Assembly (NCBI RefSeq): GCF_019219075.1 | Contig: NZ_JAHUWJ010000016.1 | Span: 62,001-126,000 of the forward strand | DNA length: 64,000 nt | Reading direction: 5' to 3' | DNA from: Chitinophaga sp. sic0106 | Lineage (GTDB): Bacteria > Bacteroidota > Bacteroidia > Chitinophagales > Chitinophagaceae | Part shown: piece after piece, positions 26,658 to 36,367 of the stretch | How the letters are laid out: each line of letters begins with the position of its first letter | How positions within the stretch are numbered: the stretch's first letter is position 1 | The notes under the pieces: model-generated | The model's input: the letters and a program-made list of their open reading frames with translations, nothing else | What the model was told of the DNA's origin: nothing | Databases searched by the model: none | Made by a program: the position numbers and the translations under genes

Positions 26658-26690
26658 TAAAAAAAGCGATGAGCTTTATGGTTCATCGCT
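26658..26690 (-). terminator. Terminator between the DUF3098 gene and uppP
   Basis: Stem agcgatgagc (26665-26674) with 26681-26690, one wobble, followed on the minus strand by seven U. It should stop part of the ftsX transcript before uppP. Confidence 0.7.
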
Positions 26691-26729
26691 ACAGGGAAAT
26701 AAATAATATTATGCTGTTGTTGTATCCGG

Positions 26730-26990
26730 TTAGTGTTTCGGACGGCGCATGATAGCGTATACTTCTATCAGCAGACCAAGCACAATTACGATTGGTGCCA
26801 GGGTGATACGGCGGAAGCTGTACACGTCATCGGCATTAAAAGTATTGGCATCTGGTGACTTGCCGCCTAACATCAGCAGAAATCCTATGATGACTACAAC
26901 TATGCCTATCAGCATAAAACGGTAGTTTTCTTTAGGGAAGATGGCACGTTCTTCGACCAGCTGGTCCTCGGTTTGTGTTGGTTTAACCAT
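26730..26990 (-). CDS. DUF3098 membrane protein
   Basis: An 86-aa protein with two membrane segments (MLIGIVVVIIGFLLMLGG and LAPIVIVLGLLIEVYAIM) separated by a short loop with SPDANTFNADDVYSFRR. This is the DUF3098 family, found next to ftsX in Bacteroidota. Its function is unknown; context suggests a partner of FtsX or UppP. It begins 31 bases after ftsX ends. Confidence 0.85.
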   Translation of the reverse strand: MVKPTQTEDQLVEERAIFPKENYRFMLIGIVVVIIGFLLMLGGKSPDANTFNADDVYSFRRITLAPIVIVLGLLIEVYAIMRRPKH

Positions 26991-27021
26991 TGTTTTGTTG
27001 TTAATATCTTTAAAAATCAGT

Positions 27022-27894
27022 TTAGTAAAGGTCGTCCAGTTTCAGACGGAGATACTTCATCACGGAACGGTGCGTGCTAAACAGGGAGATGGCAATGCCG
27101 ATCAGGATCATCCCCAGGAACAGCATTCCTATCATCGCATTATCGCGCATTCCATTTAATTCCGGTAATACCTTATCTGCAAACGACAGCATGGCCAGCA
27201 GGCCGGCAATGGCCACAATAGCGGCGATAGCCCCGTTAATAATACTGCGTACATCAAATGGCTTGGCAATGAACCAGCGGGTAGCGCCCACCATTTGCAT
27301 CGTTTTAATCAGGAAGCGGTTGGAGAACATAGCCAGGCGGATGGTATTATCAATCAGGAATACTACTGCCAGGCAGAGTATACAGCAGATAATCAATACG
27401 ATCATGCCTATACGCTGCACGTTCTCATTCAACTTGCTCACCAGCGTACGCTGATAAGATACCTCCCTCACAATACTTTGCTGCGTCAGGTTGTTTTCAA
27501 CCACTTTCAGGCTGTCCGCATTGACATAGTTGGCGTTGGCCTTGATGTTAATGCTGGCATACAGCGGGTTATATTCCAGGAGATTAATGAAATCTTCCCC
27601 GAACTCTTTCTGAAAACGCCGGGCAGCTTCTTCCTTGGAAACATATTCAATAGATTTTACATATGGCTTAGCCGCCACAGAATCTCTCAAGGCGATAGCC
27701 TGGGCTTCTTTGACATTATCTCTCAAAATAACCTGCACTTCAATACTTTCCTTAAAGTACTTACTCAGCTTATTTGCGTGTATCACCACCAATCCGAGGG
27801 TTCCCAGCAGGAATAGTACCAGGGCCACTCCTATGATGGAGTACAGGTAAGATGGTTTCGACTTCTTTGCTGATGATCTTCCTGATTGCGCCAT
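27022..27894 (-). CDS. ftsX: Cell division permease-like protein FtsX
   Basis: A 290-aa protein with one N-terminal membrane helix (~17-38), a periplasmic domain (~40-165), and three C-terminal helices, the FtsX layout. Motifs include LRDNVKEAQ, a conserved MQMVGATRWFIAKPF cytosolic loop and the C-terminal LRLKLDDLY. FtsX works with the ATPase FtsE to control wall hydrolases at the septum. ftsE is not adjacent here, as is usual in this phylum. Confidence 0.93.
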   Translation of the reverse strand: MAQSGRSSAKKSKPSYLYSIIGVALVLFLLGTLGLVVIHANKLSKYFKESIEVQVILRDNVKEAQAIALRDSVAAKPYVKSIEYVSKEEAARRFQKEFGEDFINLLEYNPLYASINIKANANYVNADSLKVVENNLTQQSIVREVSYQRTLVSKLNENVQRIGMIVLIICCILCLAVVFLIDNTIRLAMFSNRFLIKTMQMVGATRWFIAKPFDVRSIINGAIAAIVAIAGLLAMLSFADKVLPELNGMRDNAMIGMLFLGMILIGIAISLFSTHRSVMKYLRLKLDDLY

Positions 27895-27943
27895 TAATCT
27901 ATTGTTTATCGGCGAAAATAATAAAAATTAGACGTTATGTGTT

Positions 27944-27951
27944 TAATTTTG
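27944..27951 (+). promoter_or_regulatory. Possible -7 box (TAATTTTG) upstream of leuS
   Basis: Full TAnnTTTG match, but 197 bp before the leuS start, which would give a long leader. No clear T-box or leader peptide could be recognised in that leader. Confidence 0.3.
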
Positions 27952-28148
27952 CCAGCCAAAACACTAGCTTGTTTCCGGGTGGCAATATAAAAAGTTGTAT
28001 GGGTTCATCATTGTTGTATTAATGAATTTAACATTATTTTGCTAAAACGGCCCGTTACAGCCGGATCAACATATTATATTTACTTTGATAACGTGATTAC
28101 CGCAGGATGTATTGTACATCCGCTTGTTAATCACTCATCTGCAATTAT

Positions 28149-30914
28149 ATGGAATACAATTTCAGGGCTATTGAAAAAAAATGGCAGGAACAATGGGCAG
28201 ACTCCCATGTTTACCAGGTAAAGAACGACACCAGCAAGCCTAAGTGCTATGTGCTGGACATGTTCCCCTATCCCTCCGGTGCCGGGCTACACGTTGGCCA
28301 CCCGCTGGGCTACATCTCTACGGATATCTATGCACGTTATAAAAGACTAAAAGGCTTTAACGTACTACATACCATGGGTTACGATGCTTTTGGCCTGCCA
28401 GCTGAACAATATGCGCTGGAAACCGGTCAGCACCCCGCTGTAACCACCGCCAAAAACATTAAAACCTTCCGCGAACAGCTGGATAACATCGGCTTTTGCT
28501 ACGACTGGTCCCGCGAAATCAATACCAGCGACCCAGCCTACTACAAATGGACGCAGTGGATATTCCTCCAGCTGTTTGAAAGCTGGTATAACCGCAGCAC
28601 GCAGAAGGCAGAGCCTATCCAAACGCTGACAGCAGCCTTTGAATCGGCAGGTAATGCCGGCAACCCTTGCCCTGGCGACCGTACCATCCAGTTCACGGCA
28701 GCGCAGTGGAAAAGCTATTCCGAAGCAGAACAGCGTGATATCCTCATGCAGTACCGCCTTGCCTTCCTCGCCTATGCAGAGGTAAACTGGTGCGCTGCAC
28801 TGGGTACCGTACTCGCCAACGACGAAGTTATCAACGGCGTGAGCGAACGCGGTGGCCACCCGGTAGTGAAAAAGAAAATGCGCCAGTGGTTTCTCCGCAT
28901 CACCGAATACGCTAACCGCCTCCTCGAAGGCCTCGAAACCGTGGAGTTCAGCGAAGCCATGAAAGAAATGCAGCGCAACTGGATCGGTAAAAGCCAGGGC
29001 GCCGAAATCAAATTCAATATCAAAAACTCCGACGAAAAAGTCGAAGTATATACCACCCGCCCGGATACCATCTTCGGAGTCGATTTCATGGTCATCGCAC
29101 CGGAGCATGACCTGGTGCAGAAAATCACCACCCCTGACCAGAAAGCCGCCATCGAAACCTACCTGGATTATGTTCAGAGTCGCTCCGAACGCGAACGCAT
29201 GTCCGAAGTGAAACAGGTAACCGGCTGCTTCACCGGCGCCTACGCCATCAATCCGTTTGACGGCCGTGAAGTGCCTATCTGGATAGCGGAATACGTGCTC
29301 GCAGGCTACGGTACCGGCGCTATCATGGCGGTGCCATGCGGCGATCAGCGCGACTTCGGCTTTGCGCAGCATTTCCATCTCCCTATCACCAACATCATAG
29401 GAGCAGGATTTGACGGCACAGAAGCCAACCCTACCAAAGACGCCATCCTGCAAAACAGCGGCTTCCTCAACGGTATGGACATGCGCAAGGCAGCGGACCT
29501 GGTAATCGACAAACTGGAAGAAATGGGCATCGGCCGCCGACAGATCAACTTTAAAATGCGTGATGCAGGCTTCAGCCGCCAACGCTACTGGGGCGAACCA
29601 TTCCCGATCATCTATAAAGACGGTATTCCTTACGCTATCGACGAAAAAGATCTGCCGCTGGAACTCCCGCACATCGAAAACTATAAACCTGGTCCGGAAG
29701 GAGAAGGCCCGCTGGCCAACATCACCGACTGGGTAAACATTGCACCGGGCGTAAAGCGCGAAACCAACACCATGCCTGGCTATGCCGGCAGCAGCTGGTA
29801 CTTCCTCCGTTATATGGACCCACATAACACCCATACCTTCGCTGATCGTAAAATCACCGACTACTGGAACCAGGTGGATGTGTACATGGGCGGTACCGAA
29901 CATGCCGTGGGACACCTGCTTTACTCCCGCATGTGGACAAAAGTACTGTTCGACCTCGGCCACATCGGTTTCCAGGAGCCATTCAAACAACTGATTAACC
30001 AGGGTATGATCCAGGGATCATCCCGCTTTGTATATCGCATCCATGGCACCAGCCAGTACGTTTCCCATGGCCTCAAAGACCAGTACGAAACCGATAAGCT
30101 GCACGTGGACGTGAATATCGTAGATGGCCTGGTACTCGATACCGAAGCCTTCAAAAAATGGAGAGAAGAGTTTGCTGATGCTACTTTCATCCTCGAAGAC
30201 GGCCAGTATATCTGCGGCCAGGAAGTGGAGAAAATGAGTAAGAGTAAATTCAATACCGTTAATCCAAATGACCTGGTAGAGAAATACGGTGCCGATACTT
30301 TCCGTATGTACGAAATGTTCCTCGGCCCGGTAGAGCAGTCCAAACCTTGGGATACCAAAGGTATTGAGGGCGTACACCGCTTCCTGAAAAAGCTCTGGCG
30401 CCTGTTTGTAGACGAGCAGAAGGGCGTGGTGGTGTCAGACGACAATCCTACCCCGGAAGAGCTGAAGATCCTGCATACCGCTATCAATAAGATCGACAGC
30501 GCTACCAACACTTTCTCGTACAACACCGCAGTGAGTGCGTTCATGATTTGTGTAAACGACCTGCAGTCCATCGGATGCCGCAAGCGTAACATCCTGGAGC
30601 CTTTGCTGATACTGCTGGCACCATATGCGCCGCATACAGCAGAGGAGCTGTGGCAACTGATCGGGTTCAACGAAAGTATCCTCAACGCACCTTACCCGGT
30701 GTATAACGAGGAATTTACCAAAGAAAGCAATTTCAATTATCCGATTGCACTCAACGGTAAAACCAAAACGGAGATGAGCCTGGGCCTCGACCTGGACAAT
30801 GCCGCGCTGGAAGCCGCTGTGCTGGCGAATGAAACAGTACAGAAATTCCTGGATGGCAAGGCACCTAAGCGGGTGATTATTGTGAAAGGAAGAATGATAA
30901 ATCTGGTAGTGTAG
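28149..30914 (+). CDS. leuS: Leucyl-tRNA synthetase
   Basis: Class I synthetase, 921 aa. The HIGH-type motif is GLHVGH (46-51) within the PYPSGAGLHVGH region; KMSKS is at 695-699. The editing domain (CP1) includes the TTRPDTIFG segment and the GYGTGAIMAVPCGDQRD region. A ~90-residue insertion around 150-240 is normal for LeuS in this phylum. The anticodon-binding and C-terminal domains are complete. A strong terminator lies just after the stop. Confidence 0.97.
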   Translation: MEYNFRAIEKKWQEQWADSHVYQVKNDTSKPKCYVLDMFPYPSGAGLHVGHPLGYISTDIYARYKRLKGFNVLHTMGYDAFGLPAEQYALETGQHPAVTTAKNIKTFREQLDNIGFCYDWSREINTSDPAYYKWTQWIFLQLFESWYNRSTQKAEPIQTLTAAFESAGNAGNPCPGDRTIQFTAAQWKSYSEAEQRDILMQYRLAFLAYAEVNWCAALGTVLANDEVINGVSERGGHPVVKKKMRQWFLRITEYANRLLEGLETVEFSEAMKEMQRNWIGKSQGAEIKFNIKNSDEKVEVYTTRPDTIFGVDFMVIAPEHDLVQKITTPDQKAAIETYLDYVQSRSERERMSEVKQVTGCFTGAYAINPFDGREVPIWIAEYVLAGYGTGAIMAVPCGDQRDFGFAQHFHLPITNIIGAGFDGTEANPTKDAILQNSGFLNGMDMRKAADLVIDKLEEMGIGRRQINFKMRDAGFSRQRYWGEPFPIIYKDGIPYAIDEKDLPLELPHIENYKPGPEGEGPLANITDWVNIAPGVKRETNTMPGYAGSSWYFLRYMDPHNTHTFADRKITDYWNQVDVYMGGTEHAVGHLLYSRMWTKVLFDLGHIGFQEPFKQLINQGMIQGSSRFVYRIHGTSQYVSHGLKDQYETDKLHVDVNIVDGLVLDTEAFKKWREEFADATFILEDGQYICGQEVEKMSKSKFNTVNPNDLVEKYGADTFRMYEMFLGPVEQSKPWDTKGIEGVHRFLKKLWRLFVDEQKGVVVSDDNPTPEELKILHTAINKIDSATNTFSYNTAVSAFMICVNDLQSIGCRKRNILEPLLILLAPYAPHTAEELWQLIGFNESILNAPYPVYNEEFTKESNFNYPIALNGKTKTEMSLGLDLDNAALEAAVLANETVQKFLDGKAPKRVIIVKGRMINLVV

Positions 30915-30939
30915 GCACTACCGTTATATAATCCGAAAC

Positions 30940-30979
30940 AAGAGGAGGCTGTATCAAAAACATGATACAGCCTCTTCTT
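30940..30979 (+). terminator. Terminator after leuS
   Basis: A 17-bp stem (30940-30956 with 30963-30979) with a single G-U pair, 6-base loop, then a T-rich stretch. Confidence 0.8.
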
Positions 30980-31215
30980 ATTTCGGAACCTGATGGACTC
31001 AGATAGTCTTTCCGTTTACTTTTGGCGCTTATTTCAGGAACCCCGGTGTGGCTTGCACGCCCCTCTCCCCGTGACACCGAAAGGCTTAAACATTGATTTT
31101 CCTTCATCACCTGACCAGGAGGGGACCTATTTTAGCCAGCCTCCCAAAACTAAAGGTTGCAGTTACTGCGCAATAAGTTTTGTATATTTAACCACCCATC
31201 AAGGGCTTCCCTACT
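30980..31215. other. Intergenic block before the M23 gene, origin unclear
   Basis: The stretch 30985-31140 is richer in G+C than other gaps here and is open on both strands without a convincing gene. TACTTTTG (31017-31024, plus) fits a -7 box with a ~190-base leader to the peptidase gene. It may be a decayed gene or repeat remnant. Confidence 0.35.
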
Positions 31216-31902
31216 ATGCTGAAAGATATTCTCACGAAATATCAAAGCTCCTTTCAACCGGTAATTGCTTTGCTGGAGCCCGCAGAACCCTTGCTGGCCA
31301 TGGATTTCACGCGCAAAAATGATGCACTCACTACCAGCATCCTGCATGATATTGACAAGTTCTGCACCTACATACAGCAAACCCTGAACAATAACGGCTA
31401 TCGGCTGGGTATAGGCGGCTACGGTGAACACCGTACGATTTATGCGGTGAGTCCGCATTTCGATGCCGGCGAAGAGCCACGCCGGCTGCATCTGGGCACA
31501 GATGTATGGGGAGATGCAGGCACGCCGGTATTCGTGCCTTTAAATGGCCATGTACACAGCTTCCGGTTCAATGATCACTTTGGTGACTATGGCGCTACCA
31601 TCATTTTGCAGCATACGCTGGATGGCTGCACCTTTCATACACTGTATGGCCACCTGAGCCTGTCTAACCTCCAGGGCCTGTACGAAAATATGCCCGTAGT
31701 GGCCGGGCAGCAGCTGGCCTGGTTTGGCCTCTCTTCTGAAAACGGCGGATGGCCGCCGCATCTGCATTTCCAGGTGATCGAAAACATTGGCTCCTATCGC
31801 GGCGACTATCCCGGGGTGTGCCGCTACAGCGAGCGCGATAAATACCTGCTCAACTGCCCTGATCCTGATATCATTCTGCAAATGAACCGCTTTATCCGTT
31901 AG
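31216..31902 (+). CDS. M23-family metallopeptidase without signal peptide
   Basis: A 228-aa protein with the complete LytM/M23 zinc site: HLGTD, LYGHLS and PPHLHFQV. These enzymes cut peptidoglycan cross-bridges or peptide stems. The N-terminal ~80 residues are hydrophilic with no signal peptide or membrane helix, which is odd for a wall enzyme; either export is by another route or the substrate is intracellular. The gene stands alone between terminator-bound neighbours. Confidence 0.87.
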   Translation: MLKDILTKYQSSFQPVIALLEPAEPLLAMDFTRKNDALTTSILHDIDKFCTYIQQTLNNNGYRLGIGGYGEHRTIYAVSPHFDAGEEPRRLHLGTDVWGDAGTPVFVPLNGHVHSFRFNDHFGDYGATIILQHTLDGCTFHTLYGHLSLSNLQGLYENMPVVAGQQLAWFGLSSENGGWPPHLHFQVIENIGSYRGDYPGVCRYSERDKYLLNCPDPDIILQMNRFIR

Positions 31903-31964
31903 TGTAAAAATAATATAGGTTTACACCCGGCTAACTTATTTTTACCAGCTAAATCGATTGACTA

Positions 31965-32816
31965 ATGAAAAAAGCTGTTACCGTCCTTTTATTTTTACTG
32001 GCCGGCTTCACTGCATTTGCGCAGCAGCCAATACAGGTAATGTCGTTTAACATTCGCATGAATACACCGCACGACAGTTTAAATGCATGGCCTTATCGTA
32101 AAGACAAAGTAGCTGCCACCGTGCAGTTTTACGAGGCAAACACCCTCGGCGTGCAGGAAGCATTGTATGATCAGATGCTGGATTTGCAACAGTTGTTGCC
32201 GGGTTATAAATACATTGGTGTTGGAAGAGATGACGGTAAAACGAAAGGAGAATTTTCTGCAATTTTTTATGATACGGCAAGATTACAGGTGCTGGATCAG
32301 CAAACATTCTGGTTATCTGAAACCCCTGCTGTACCTGGCTCTAAGGGTTGGGATGCCGCTATTACCCGCGTAGTTACCTACGGCAAATTCAAGGATAAAA
32401 AGAACGGAAAAATCTTCTACCACTTCAATACTCACTTTGATCATATGGGCAAGGTTGCACGTAGGGAAAGTGCAAAACTACTGCTACAAAAAGTGCATGC
32501 GATTGCTGGCAAAACACCTGCTATCATTACGGGCGACTTCAACGCAACTCCTGATGATGAGCCAATACGTGTAATCACTAACGTTAGTGACCCTTTATAT
32601 CTCACCGATAGTAAAAGTCAGAGCAAAACGCCACACTTCGGCCCTGTTGGCACATTCAACGGTTGGAAACAAGGAGAGGTAGAGCCGGCACCGATAGATT
32701 ATATCTTCCTGAAAGGAAATTTTGAAGTATTAAAACATGCTACTATTTCAGAAAGCTGGGGCGGCAGATATGCATCTGACCACTTTGCAGTATGGAGTGT
32801 AATCCGGATTAAATAA
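31965..32816 (+). CDS. Secreted endonuclease/exonuclease/phosphatase family hydrolase
   Basis: A 283-aa protein with a clear signal peptide (KKAVTVLLFLLAGFTAFAQ, cleavage after about residue 20). EEP-fold motifs are present in order: MSFNIR (Asn29), GVQEAL (Glu65), THFDHMG, TGDFNATPDD, PIDYIF and SDHFAV. The fold covers nucleases, sphingomyelinases and phosphoinositide or sugar phosphatases; the substrate is not evident. Periplasmic or outer location follows from the signal peptide. Confidence 0.9.
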   Translation: MKKAVTVLLFLLAGFTAFAQQPIQVMSFNIRMNTPHDSLNAWPYRKDKVAATVQFYEANTLGVQEALYDQMLDLQQLLPGYKYIGVGRDDGKTKGEFSAIFYDTARLQVLDQQTFWLSETPAVPGSKGWDAAITRVVTYGKFKDKKNGKIFYHFNTHFDHMGKVARRESAKLLLQKVHAIAGKTPAIITGDFNATPDDEPIRVITNVSDPLYLTDSKSQSKTPHFGPVGTFNGWKQGEVEPAPIDYIFLKGNFEVLKHATISESWGGRYASDHFAVWSVIRIK

Positions 32817-32820
32817 GTAT

Positions 32821-32891
32821 AAGTGAGACTGTTACAGGTATTTAACCAACCTGAATCCAGGCTGCCAGCGGTACTTGTAACAGTCCCACTT
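32821..32891. terminator. Long hairpin between convergent genes
   Basis: A 20-position stem (32821-32840 with 32872-32891) with one A/C and one G/T position, enclosing a ~31-base loop that holds its own cctg/cagg mini-stem. A T-rich stretch follows on the plus side. Likely shared terminator. Confidence 0.6.
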
Positions 32892-32908
32892 TCTACTCCT
32901 TTTTATAG

Positions 32909-33658
32909 TTAATCATGCGTATGTTCAACGGACATGCTACCTTCAGCAGCGCCTTTGATCTTATCATGCACAGAAGTATTCACATCTACGTTGATAGTGA
33001 TTTTTCCATTGGCAAATGAACCAGTGAAATCTCCTACCTGGAGTTTGCTGATCAACAGGTCCATAGACAGTTGCAGCTTACCTTTCCATACAATGCTACT
33101 GTCAGTTACTACTACATCTTTACCCTGTGCTTTCAGAGAGATGGAACCAGACAACTGAATATCCATAGGGATATCCTTGCCATCCCATGTGAGGCGGCCT
33201 TTCAGAATAACGGCGGGATCTTTTTTATCCCCTTCCACTAATGCGCTAACTTTTACCTGCTGGTAAGTACCCAGCGGCAGTTTGATTGTTCCCAGCTGGC
33301 TTGGAATAGCGAGCAGGTTTACATACCTGTCAGTTTTCAGTTTAAATTCTACTTCATCTTTACCACGTTTAGCCTCAAACGTAATTTGCTTCAGTTTGGC
33401 AATAGCAGTGTCCCAGGTGATGTCGAAACCGTCGGTGCGCGCCATGGAGGCGTCGCCTGTGATTGCTGATAAACGTCCGGTCGCGTCCGCCGAAAGTGTC
33501 GTGGACGTACCGATTTGCTCGAGCTCATAATTAACGCTGGCTGCGTTCTTGTCGTCAATCGGTGGTTGACTTGGCTCAGTCATTTCCGTGTTACATGCTA
33601 CAAACATAAGGGCGGCCATGCCCGCAGTAGCGCACATTTGGAGAATTCTGGTTTTCAT
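32909..33658 (-). CDS. Putative lipoprotein of unknown function
   Basis: A 249-aa protein with a signal sequence ending in FVAC, a plausible lipobox with Cys22, followed by NTEMTEPSQPP. The rest is beta-rich and has the feel of DUF4382-like surface proteins (LAIPSQLGTIKLPLGTYQQVKV), but I cannot assign a family firmly. The C-terminus is histidine-containing (VEHTHD). Likely anchored in a membrane by lipid. It stands alone between two hairpins. Confidence 0.75.
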   Translation of the reverse strand: MKTRILQMCATAGMAALMFVACNTEMTEPSQPPIDDKNAASVNYELEQIGTSTTLSADATGRLSAITGDASMARTDGFDITWDTAIAKLKQITFEAKRGKDEVEFKLKTDRYVNLLAIPSQLGTIKLPLGTYQQVKVSALVEGDKKDPAVILKGRLTWDGKDIPMDIQLSGSISLKAQGKDVVVTDSSIVWKGKLQLSMDLLISKLQVGDFTGSFANGKITINVDVNTSVHDKIKGAAEGSMSVEHTHD

Positions 33659-33759
33659 TTTGATATGGTTTTAATAAAATCTTACGTATAGGGCTAACGC
33701 AGTAAAAATAACGAAGAAATCCGGATTATAGTACGGCTGAGAATTAATTTAAAAAGAAA

Positions 33760-33788
33760 TATCCGGTAACGTTTTACATTACCGGATA
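33760..33788 (-). terminator. Terminator after the M28 peptidase gene
   Basis: Perfect 10-bp stem tatccggtaa (33760-33769) with 33779-33788, followed on the minus strand by TTTCTTTTT. Confidence 0.75.
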
Positions 33789-33814
33789 CTTATATGAAAT
33801 AGATAGAATACTTA

Positions 33815-35131
33815 CTATTCCTGAGTTTGCTTGATTCGTACAGGCGTATCCGTACCATTTACGATACTGGTCGCGCTCGTTGCAATTGCACGAATAATAT
33901 CTGTAATATTAGTTACATCAAGGGTTTGCAGCTCATCGCCCACGGTATGATAATACTGGTCTTTATCGATCTGCGTGGTAGATACAGTGTGTGCAGGTAC
34001 TCCTAAACGAGCCAGGGTAGCGTTATCGGAACGATAGAATAAATTTTGTTCAGGATATGGGTCCGGATAAAATTTAAACGTAGAGCCGTTGAGGTTATGT
34101 TGCAGAATTTTACCAAAATCAGAAAGATCAAATCCGGTGATGAACGCACTGTTTTTACCAAACTTGGATTCTTTACCAATCATCTCAATATTAAACATGG
34201 CTACTACTTTTTCAGGAGCCAGTTTACGGGAGAAGTACTGGCTGCCGTGGCCACCGGATTCTTCCCCTGTGAATGCCACAAAAATTAAGCTGCGGGCAGG
34301 TTTGGTGCCGCGGAAATAATTGGCCAGTTCGATTACCGCTGTTACACCGGAAGCATCATCATCCGCACCGTTGGCAATTGAATCCGCCCCTGGTGCGCCT
34401 GGCACAATACCGAGGTGGTCGTAGTGGCCACTGAACACTACATATTCATCCGGCCTGGTGCTACCCTGGATCACGCCCAGCACGTTGGTAAACGGCGATT
34501 CCTGGATAACTCTTTCCGCTTTCACGGTCCATTTGCTATCGTCCGCTACCGGCTCACCTTCCACGGCAAACACCATGTTATAAGGTGTTTCCATTGGCTG
34601 GATATTATCTATATCAGCCGCGTTTTCGTAAAACTTCTCTGAAATATGCTCTTTCACCACATCAATCATATGAGCGATGCTGGGATCTACCCATACCAGC
34701 GTGTTCATGTCGGCTTTACCGCCTTTACGTGCAAGGGCAAACAGGGCTCTGTCGCTCTTCACATGCACAATTTTATAATTGGCGGTATCTGCCTGCCAGT
34801 CGATACTGCGGGCTTTACCCACTACAGTTACCGGCCAGCTTTTAGTTTCCCCGTTAACGGTGATGGCAGCAGATTGCTGGATCAGCTGGAATTTTTTGAA
34901 GTCCTGTCGCAGACTCATACCGGACAATGGCACGAGGCCTGCTTTTTTGAATTCGTCTTCAATAAAAGCAGCAGCTTTAAAAGCGCCTGGAGTTCCGGGC
35001 TTGCGGCCCATCATATCGTCGGCAGCGAGGGTGCTTACAATACGTTTTACTTCTTTTTCCTTAATGGCCTGTTGGGCATAGGTATCGGAGATAGATGCTG
35101 CCACCAGCAGCAATGCAAGTAATTTCTTCAT
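33815..35131 (-). CDS. Secreted M28-family aminopeptidase
   Basis: A 438-aa zinc peptidase with a signal peptide (KKLLALLLVAASISDTYAQ). The co-catalytic zinc ligands are in SGHYDHLG (His), NGADDDASG (Asp), FTGEESGG (Glu-Glu, with the catalytic base) and YHTVGDE (His). M28 enzymes release N-terminal residues from peptides; here probably in the periplasm. The region 90-200 resembles an inserted PA-like domain. No neighbours share its role. Confidence 0.92.
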   Translation of the reverse strand: MKKLLALLLVAASISDTYAQQAIKEKEVKRIVSTLAADDMMGRKPGTPGAFKAAAFIEDEFKKAGLVPLSGMSLRQDFKKFQLIQQSAAITVNGETKSWPVTVVGKARSIDWQADTANYKIVHVKSDRALFALARKGGKADMNTLVWVDPSIAHMIDVVKEHISEKFYENAADIDNIQPMETPYNMVFAVEGEPVADDSKWTVKAERVIQESPFTNVLGVIQGSTRPDEYVVFSGHYDHLGIVPGAPGADSIANGADDDASGVTAVIELANYFRGTKPARSLIFVAFTGEESGGHGSQYFSRKLAPEKVVAMFNIEMIGKESKFGKNSAFITGFDLSDFGKILQHNLNGSTFKFYPDPYPEQNLFYRSDNATLARLGVPAHTVSTTQIDKDQYYHTVGDELQTLDVTNITDIIRAIATSATSIVNGTDTPVRIKQTQE

Positions 35132-35231
35132 GTTTAAGCTGATATTAAACTTTGTTGGCTGAGTAAAGTAGGGTGAAATTAGTACTTTATAAGGGAATCC
35201 GCCAATGCATAATTTTCCCCCGGCTTTTGCG

Positions 35232-35239
35232 TACTTTTG
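35232..35239 (+). promoter_or_regulatory. -7 box (TACTTTTG) of ruvB
   Basis: Full match to TAnnTTTG, 15 bp before the ruvB ATG at 35255; it also explains why the TTG inside it (35237) should not be taken as the start. Confidence 0.55.
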
Positions 35240-35254
35240 GGCTCATTGAAAGAT

Positions 35255-36283
35255 ATGTCCAATCAACCTTTAAGACCAGATGAGAACAGGCTCAGCGCCG
35301 CTGAGAAAGAGTTCGAAAACAATATACGTCCGAAGGAAATCATTGATTTCTCCGGACAGGATCAGATCATCACTAACCTGAAGGTATTCATTAAAGCGGC
35401 CAAGATGCGTGGGGAAGCGTTGGATCATGTGCTTTTTCATGGTCCTCCGGGTTTGGGTAAAACTACCTTGTCGCGCATTGTGGCCAATGAACTGGGGGTG
35501 AATATCAAGGAAACTTCAGGGCCGGTGATAGAAAAGCCGGGGGATCTTGCCGGGTTGCTTACCAACCTGGAGGAGCGGGATGTGCTGTTTATTGATGAAA
35601 TTCACCGGTTGAGCACTGTGGTGGAGGAATACCTGTATTCGGCCATGGAGGATTTCAGGATAGACATCATGATCGATTCCGGGCCAAGTGCGCGGTCTAT
35701 CCAGCTTAACCTGCTGCCATTCACACTGGTGGGCGCCACCACCCGGTCCGGATTGCTGACGGCCCCGCTGCTGTCGCGTTTCGGCATCAAATCCAGGCTG
35801 GAATACTATACTGCTGACACCCTGCAGAAAATCGTTTGGCGCGCTGCCGGCCTGCTGGGCACTAAAATCACGTCCGATGCTGCCGGTGAAATTGCCCGCA
35901 GATCCAGGGGTACCCCTCGTATTGCCAATGGCTTACTGCGCCGGGTGCGGGATTTTGCACAGGTAATGGGCAATGGCACTATTGACCTGGAAATTGCCCA
36001 GTTCAGTCTCAAAGCCCTCAATGTGGATGAATATGGATTGGATGAGATGGATAACCGGATTTTGCAGATTATCATCGAAAATTTCAAAGGCGGCCCGGTG
36101 GGAATTACCACCATCGCAACTGCTGTAGGAGAAGAGCCGGGCACTCTCGAGGAGGTTTACGAGCCGTTTTTGATCCAGGAAGGGTTTATCAAGCGTACCC
36201 CGCGGGGACGTGAGGTAACAGAAAAAGCGTATGTCCATCTTGGGAAAACGCCGTTAAGAGGTAATTCCAATCTCTTGTTTTAG
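35255..36283 (+). CDS. ruvB: Holliday junction branch migration helicase RuvB
   Basis: AAA+ motor that drives branch migration with RuvA. The 342-aa protein has Walker [10 protein letters not shown], Walker B LFIDEIHR, sensor 1 GATTRSG, the arginine finger region LLSRFGI, and a C-terminal winged helix ending [12 protein letters not shown] 35255 ([10 protein letters not shown]) is chosen. ruvC is 3 kb away on the same strand, but separated by unrelated genes; ruvA is not in the window. Confidence 0.97.
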   Translation: MSNQPLRPDENRLSAAEKEFENNIRPKEIIDFSGQDQIITNLKVFIKAAKMRGEALDHVLFHGPPGLGKTTLSRIVANELGVNIKETSGPVIEKPGDLAGLLTNLEERDVLFIDEIHRLSTVVEEYLYSAMEDFRIDIMIDSGPSARSIQLNLLPFTLVGATTRSGLLTAPLLSRFGIKSRLEYYTADTLQKIVWRAAGLLGTKITSDAAGEIARRSRGTPRIANGLLRRVRDFAQVMGNGTIDLEIAQFSLKALNVDEYGLDEMDNRILQIIIENFKGGPVGITTIATAVGEEPGTLEEVYEPFLIQEGFIKRTPRGREVTEKAYVHLGKTPLRGNSNLLF

Positions 36284-36298
36284 GGAGAGATGAAAGTA

Positions 36299-36343
36299 TA
36301 AACAGGAACACCCGTCCGGCAGCCGGACGGGTGTTCCTGTTTA
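36299..36343. terminator. 22-bp perfect inverted repeat between ruvB and the response regulator
   Basis: Arms 36299-36320 and 36322-36343 are exact complements around one central base, forming a very long stem between two convergent genes. T-rich flanks on both sides fit bidirectional termination. Confidence 0.8.
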
Positions 36344-36367
36344 TGATGCTGCCGTGCGCGGCGATCG

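Noticed and set aside
28365-29990. 541-codon open frame antisense to leuS
   Set aside because: leuS is complete and conserved across this whole stretch; the antisense product has no recognisable motif.
30877-31110. Possible small minus-strand gene after leuS, and an overlapping plus-strand frame (30993-31322)
   Set aside because: They overlap the leuS 3' end or the M23 start and a terminator; no family recognised. Kept only as an odd block.
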